A stretch of DNA of 6,220 nucleotides from Pseudomonadota bacterium (GTDB lineage: Bacteria > Pseudomonadota > Alphaproteobacteria > Rhizobiales > Rhizobiaceae): the NCBI GenBank assembly GCA_023428515.1, contig JAEYXI010000651.1, forward strand, positions 1-6,220. Reading direction: 5' to 3'. Below the pieces are notes generated by a model that searched no databases, was not told where the DNA came from, and saw only the letters and a list, made by a program, of their open reading frames with translations. Positions 5,208 through 6,220 of this stretch are shown here, piece after piece (position 1 is the first letter of the stretch; every line of letters starts with the position of its first letter). The translations under genes and the position numbers were made by a program.

Positions 5208-5214
5208 CTCCTCC
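5208..5214 (-). promoter_or_regulatory. Strong Shine-Dalgarno that fixes the CBS-protein start
   Basis: On the minus strand GGAGGAG is followed by CACGCC and then GTG (5201-5199). This near-perfect anti-16S match at 6-base spacing is the best in the window. It decides for the GTG start over the ATG at 5285, which would add 28 residues. Confidence 0.85.
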
Positions 5215-5261
5215 TGCTTTTCGTTCCTGACCGACCGCTCCCAAGCTTGTTTCGAGGTGCA

Positions 5262-5290
5262 ATCGTGCCGCTGGAACGCGGTCATTTCAA
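5262..5290 (-). promoter_or_regulatory. Candidate promoter for the CBS-protein gene
   Basis: On the minus strand TTGAAA (5290-5285), 17 bases, then CACGAT (5267-5262). The -35 is good and the -10 only fair. It sits in the 120-base spacer after the rhomboid stop, about 60 bases before the GTG start. Read-through from the rhomboid gene is the alternative, as no terminator is seen between the two. Confidence 0.3.
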
Positions 5291-5321
5291 GGGGGTGCGA
5301 ATCCGGGCCCGTCAGCAGCCC

Positions 5322-6056
5322 TCAAATCCGCGCACGCCGGTCGAATATCGAGACGCAGAAGAAGCCGACGACGAAGCCTCCGATATGCGCCTCCCAGGCG
5401 ATCTGGCTCTCTTCGCCAGGCACGAAGCCGACCAGTCCGGTGACGAGATTGATCACCATCCAGATGCCGAGGAACGCGACCGTGCCGCGCATGCGAAAGA
5501 CGTCCGAGATCGGCAGGACGGGGCCGCCGAAAGCCGGCCGAGCGGCCGAGCGGTCGATGCGGAAGCCGAACCGGGCGGCCGCTCCCATCATGCCCGAGAT
5601 CGCGCCCGACGCGCCGATCAGAGGCGCAGGGCTGGTCGAATAGATCACGTAATGCAGGCCTGCGGCGGCGAGCGAGGTGGCGATCCAGAACAGAATGAAG
5701 CGCAGCGGCCCGATGCGGCTGGCCAGTGGCGAGCCGAAGGCGGCGAGCCAGATCATGTTCACCGCAAGATGCGCAATTCCGCCATGCAGCAGCGAGTAGC
5801 TCACCGGGCTGGTGAAGGCGTAGATGTCGATCGGAAACTCGCCCGAGTAGCGGATCGGAATGAACGCCGCCTGCACGAGCAGCAAAAAGTCCTGCTCCTC
5901 GTCGAGCACATAAAGCCGGACGAGATGGATGCCCGCGCACAGCACGATGAAGGCGATCACCACGCCCGGCATGTTGAACACCGGCTCGCGGCGGCGAGGC
6001 TCCTGCTCGGCGTCGGCCTCGGTGTTTGGCTGGGTCTCGGGGACCGGCTCGGTCAT
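5322..6056 (-). CDS. Rhomboid-family intramembrane serine protease
   Basis: Six-segment inner-membrane protease that cuts transmembrane substrates within the bilayer; its substrates are unknown. The 244-residue product begins with a hydrophilic, acidic cytoplasmic tail (1-27). The first membrane segment is near 29-49. The conserved HGGIAHLAVNM (91-101) carries H96 and N100. The nucleophile motif GASGAISG (148-155) has catalytic S150, and AHIGGFVVGF (223-232) in the last segment has the catalytic partner H224. All catalytic residues are present, so it should be active rather than a pseudoprotease. ATG 6056 is chosen; an in-frame TTG at 6062 would add two residues. No strong Shine-Dalgarno is visible. 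A very weak promoter reading is TTGTGA (6115-6110) and TACACG (6092-6087) at 17 bases. The CBS-protein gene follows on the same strand. Confidence 0.93.
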   Translation of the reverse strand: MTEPVPETQPNTEADAEQEPRRREPVFNMPGVVIAFIVLCAGIHLVRLYVLDEEQDFLLLVQAAFIPIRYSGEFPIDIYAFTSPVSYSLLHGGIAHLAVNMIWLAAFGSPLASRIGPLRFILFWIATSLAAAGLHYVIYSTSPAPLIGASGAISGMMGAAARFGFRIDRSAARPAFGGPVLPISDVFRMRGTVAFLGIWMVINLVTGLVGFVPGEESQIAWEAHIGGFVVGFFCVSIFDRRARI

Positions 6057-6105
6057 GCTCAAATGATTCCGGTTGGGGCTTCACCGCGTGTAGTCGAGCC
6101 GGCTT

Positions 6106-6165
6106 CGAATCACAAAAGAAAAGCCCTTGAAGCGACGGCGGTCGAACCGAATCACCAAAAGAAAA
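6106..6165. repeat. Two near-identical 17-18 bp direct repeats at the right-hand terminator
   Basis: CGAATCACAAAAGAAAA (6106-6122) and CGAATCACCAAAAGAAAA (6148-6165) differ by one inserted C and start 42 bases apart. The right copy contains the T-tract (read on minus) of the terminator at 6156-6193. The left copy may be a relic of a duplicated terminator tail. Confidence 0.6.
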
Positions 6166-6193
6166 AACCGTTCAGGGTTTCCCCTGAACGGTT
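6156..6193 (-). terminator. Intrinsic terminator of an off-window minus-strand transcript
   Basis: AACCGTTCAGGG (6166-6177) and CCCTGAACGGTT (6182-6193) form a perfect 12-bp stem with a 4-base loop. Read on the minus strand it has a GAAA-type loop and is followed by TTTTTTCTTTT, a textbook rho-independent terminator. The transcript must come from beyond base 6220. The terminator insulates the rhomboid gene from it. The bases at 6194-6220 show no gene I can name. Confidence 0.85.
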
Positions 6194-6220
6194 GGTCGAG
6201 TCCCCGACCCTCCCCAGAAT

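Noticed and set aside
5287..6084. A 265-codon minus-strand frame overlapping the rhomboid gene
   Set aside because: It is arginine- and proline-rich out-of-frame translation; the rhomboid frame has all catalytic motifs.
1..6220. CRISPR array, insertion sequence, phage or defence island
   Set aside because: There are no regularly spaced repeats, transposase, integrase or known defence proteins; the genes are ordinary chromosomal families.

Overview
The window is about 6.2 kb of GC-rich bacterial chromosome. It most likely comes from an alphaproteobacterium of the order Hyphomicrobiales (Rhizobiales). The pointers are strong G/C preference at third codon positions, rhizobial-looking versions of Gpt, the two-CBS-domain protein and the UPF0386 (YjhX) protein, and a good match to the rhizobial CTTGAC-N17-CTATAT promoter form. 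A Mesorhizobium-like (Phyllobacteriaceae) source is my best guess from the feel of the sequences; it is not proven.

Left part (1-1460). The first 47 bases may be the last codons of an off-window gene. Two consecutive long inverted repeats follow (44-122 and 139-209), then gpt (xanthine/guanine phosphoribosyltransferase, 233-745). A 229-base spacer holds one GC hairpin and an AT-rich, dyad-rich patch, followed by a NUDIX hydrolase of the diphosphoinositol-polyphosphate-hydrolase-like type (975-1460).

Middle (1476-4241). Two tightly coupled genes lie on the minus strand: a cytoplasmic molybdopterin enzyme of the sulfite-oxidase fold (2204-2812), then a flavin/NAD(P)H reductase of the ferredoxin-reductase family (1476-2198). 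They look like a soluble Mo-enzyme with its own electron donor. A chromate transporter (chrA, 3006-4241) is read divergently from them across a 193-base spacer. No chrB regulator is present.

Right part (4242-6220). A 235-base non-coding stretch carries a candidate promoter and an array of helices, including an 8-bp long-range helix whose 3' strand overlaps the only ribosome-binding-like bases of the next gene. That gene is a YjhX/TopAI-family (UPF0386) protein (4477-4731) with no YjhQ partner in view. A strong hairpin separates it from a convergent minus-strand pair: a two-CBS-domain protein (4770-5201, GTG start with a very strong Shine-Dalgarno) and, upstream of it, a rhomboid intramembrane protease (5322-6056). 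The right edge carries an intrinsic terminator for a minus-strand transcript coming from outside the window.

Most of the window is ordinary chromosomal gene content. I see no phage, insertion sequence, CRISPR array or defence island. The three places most worth a second look are the structured leader of the YjhX-family gene, the paired inverted repeats ahead of gpt, and the soluble Mo-enzyme/flavin-reductase pair beside chrA.
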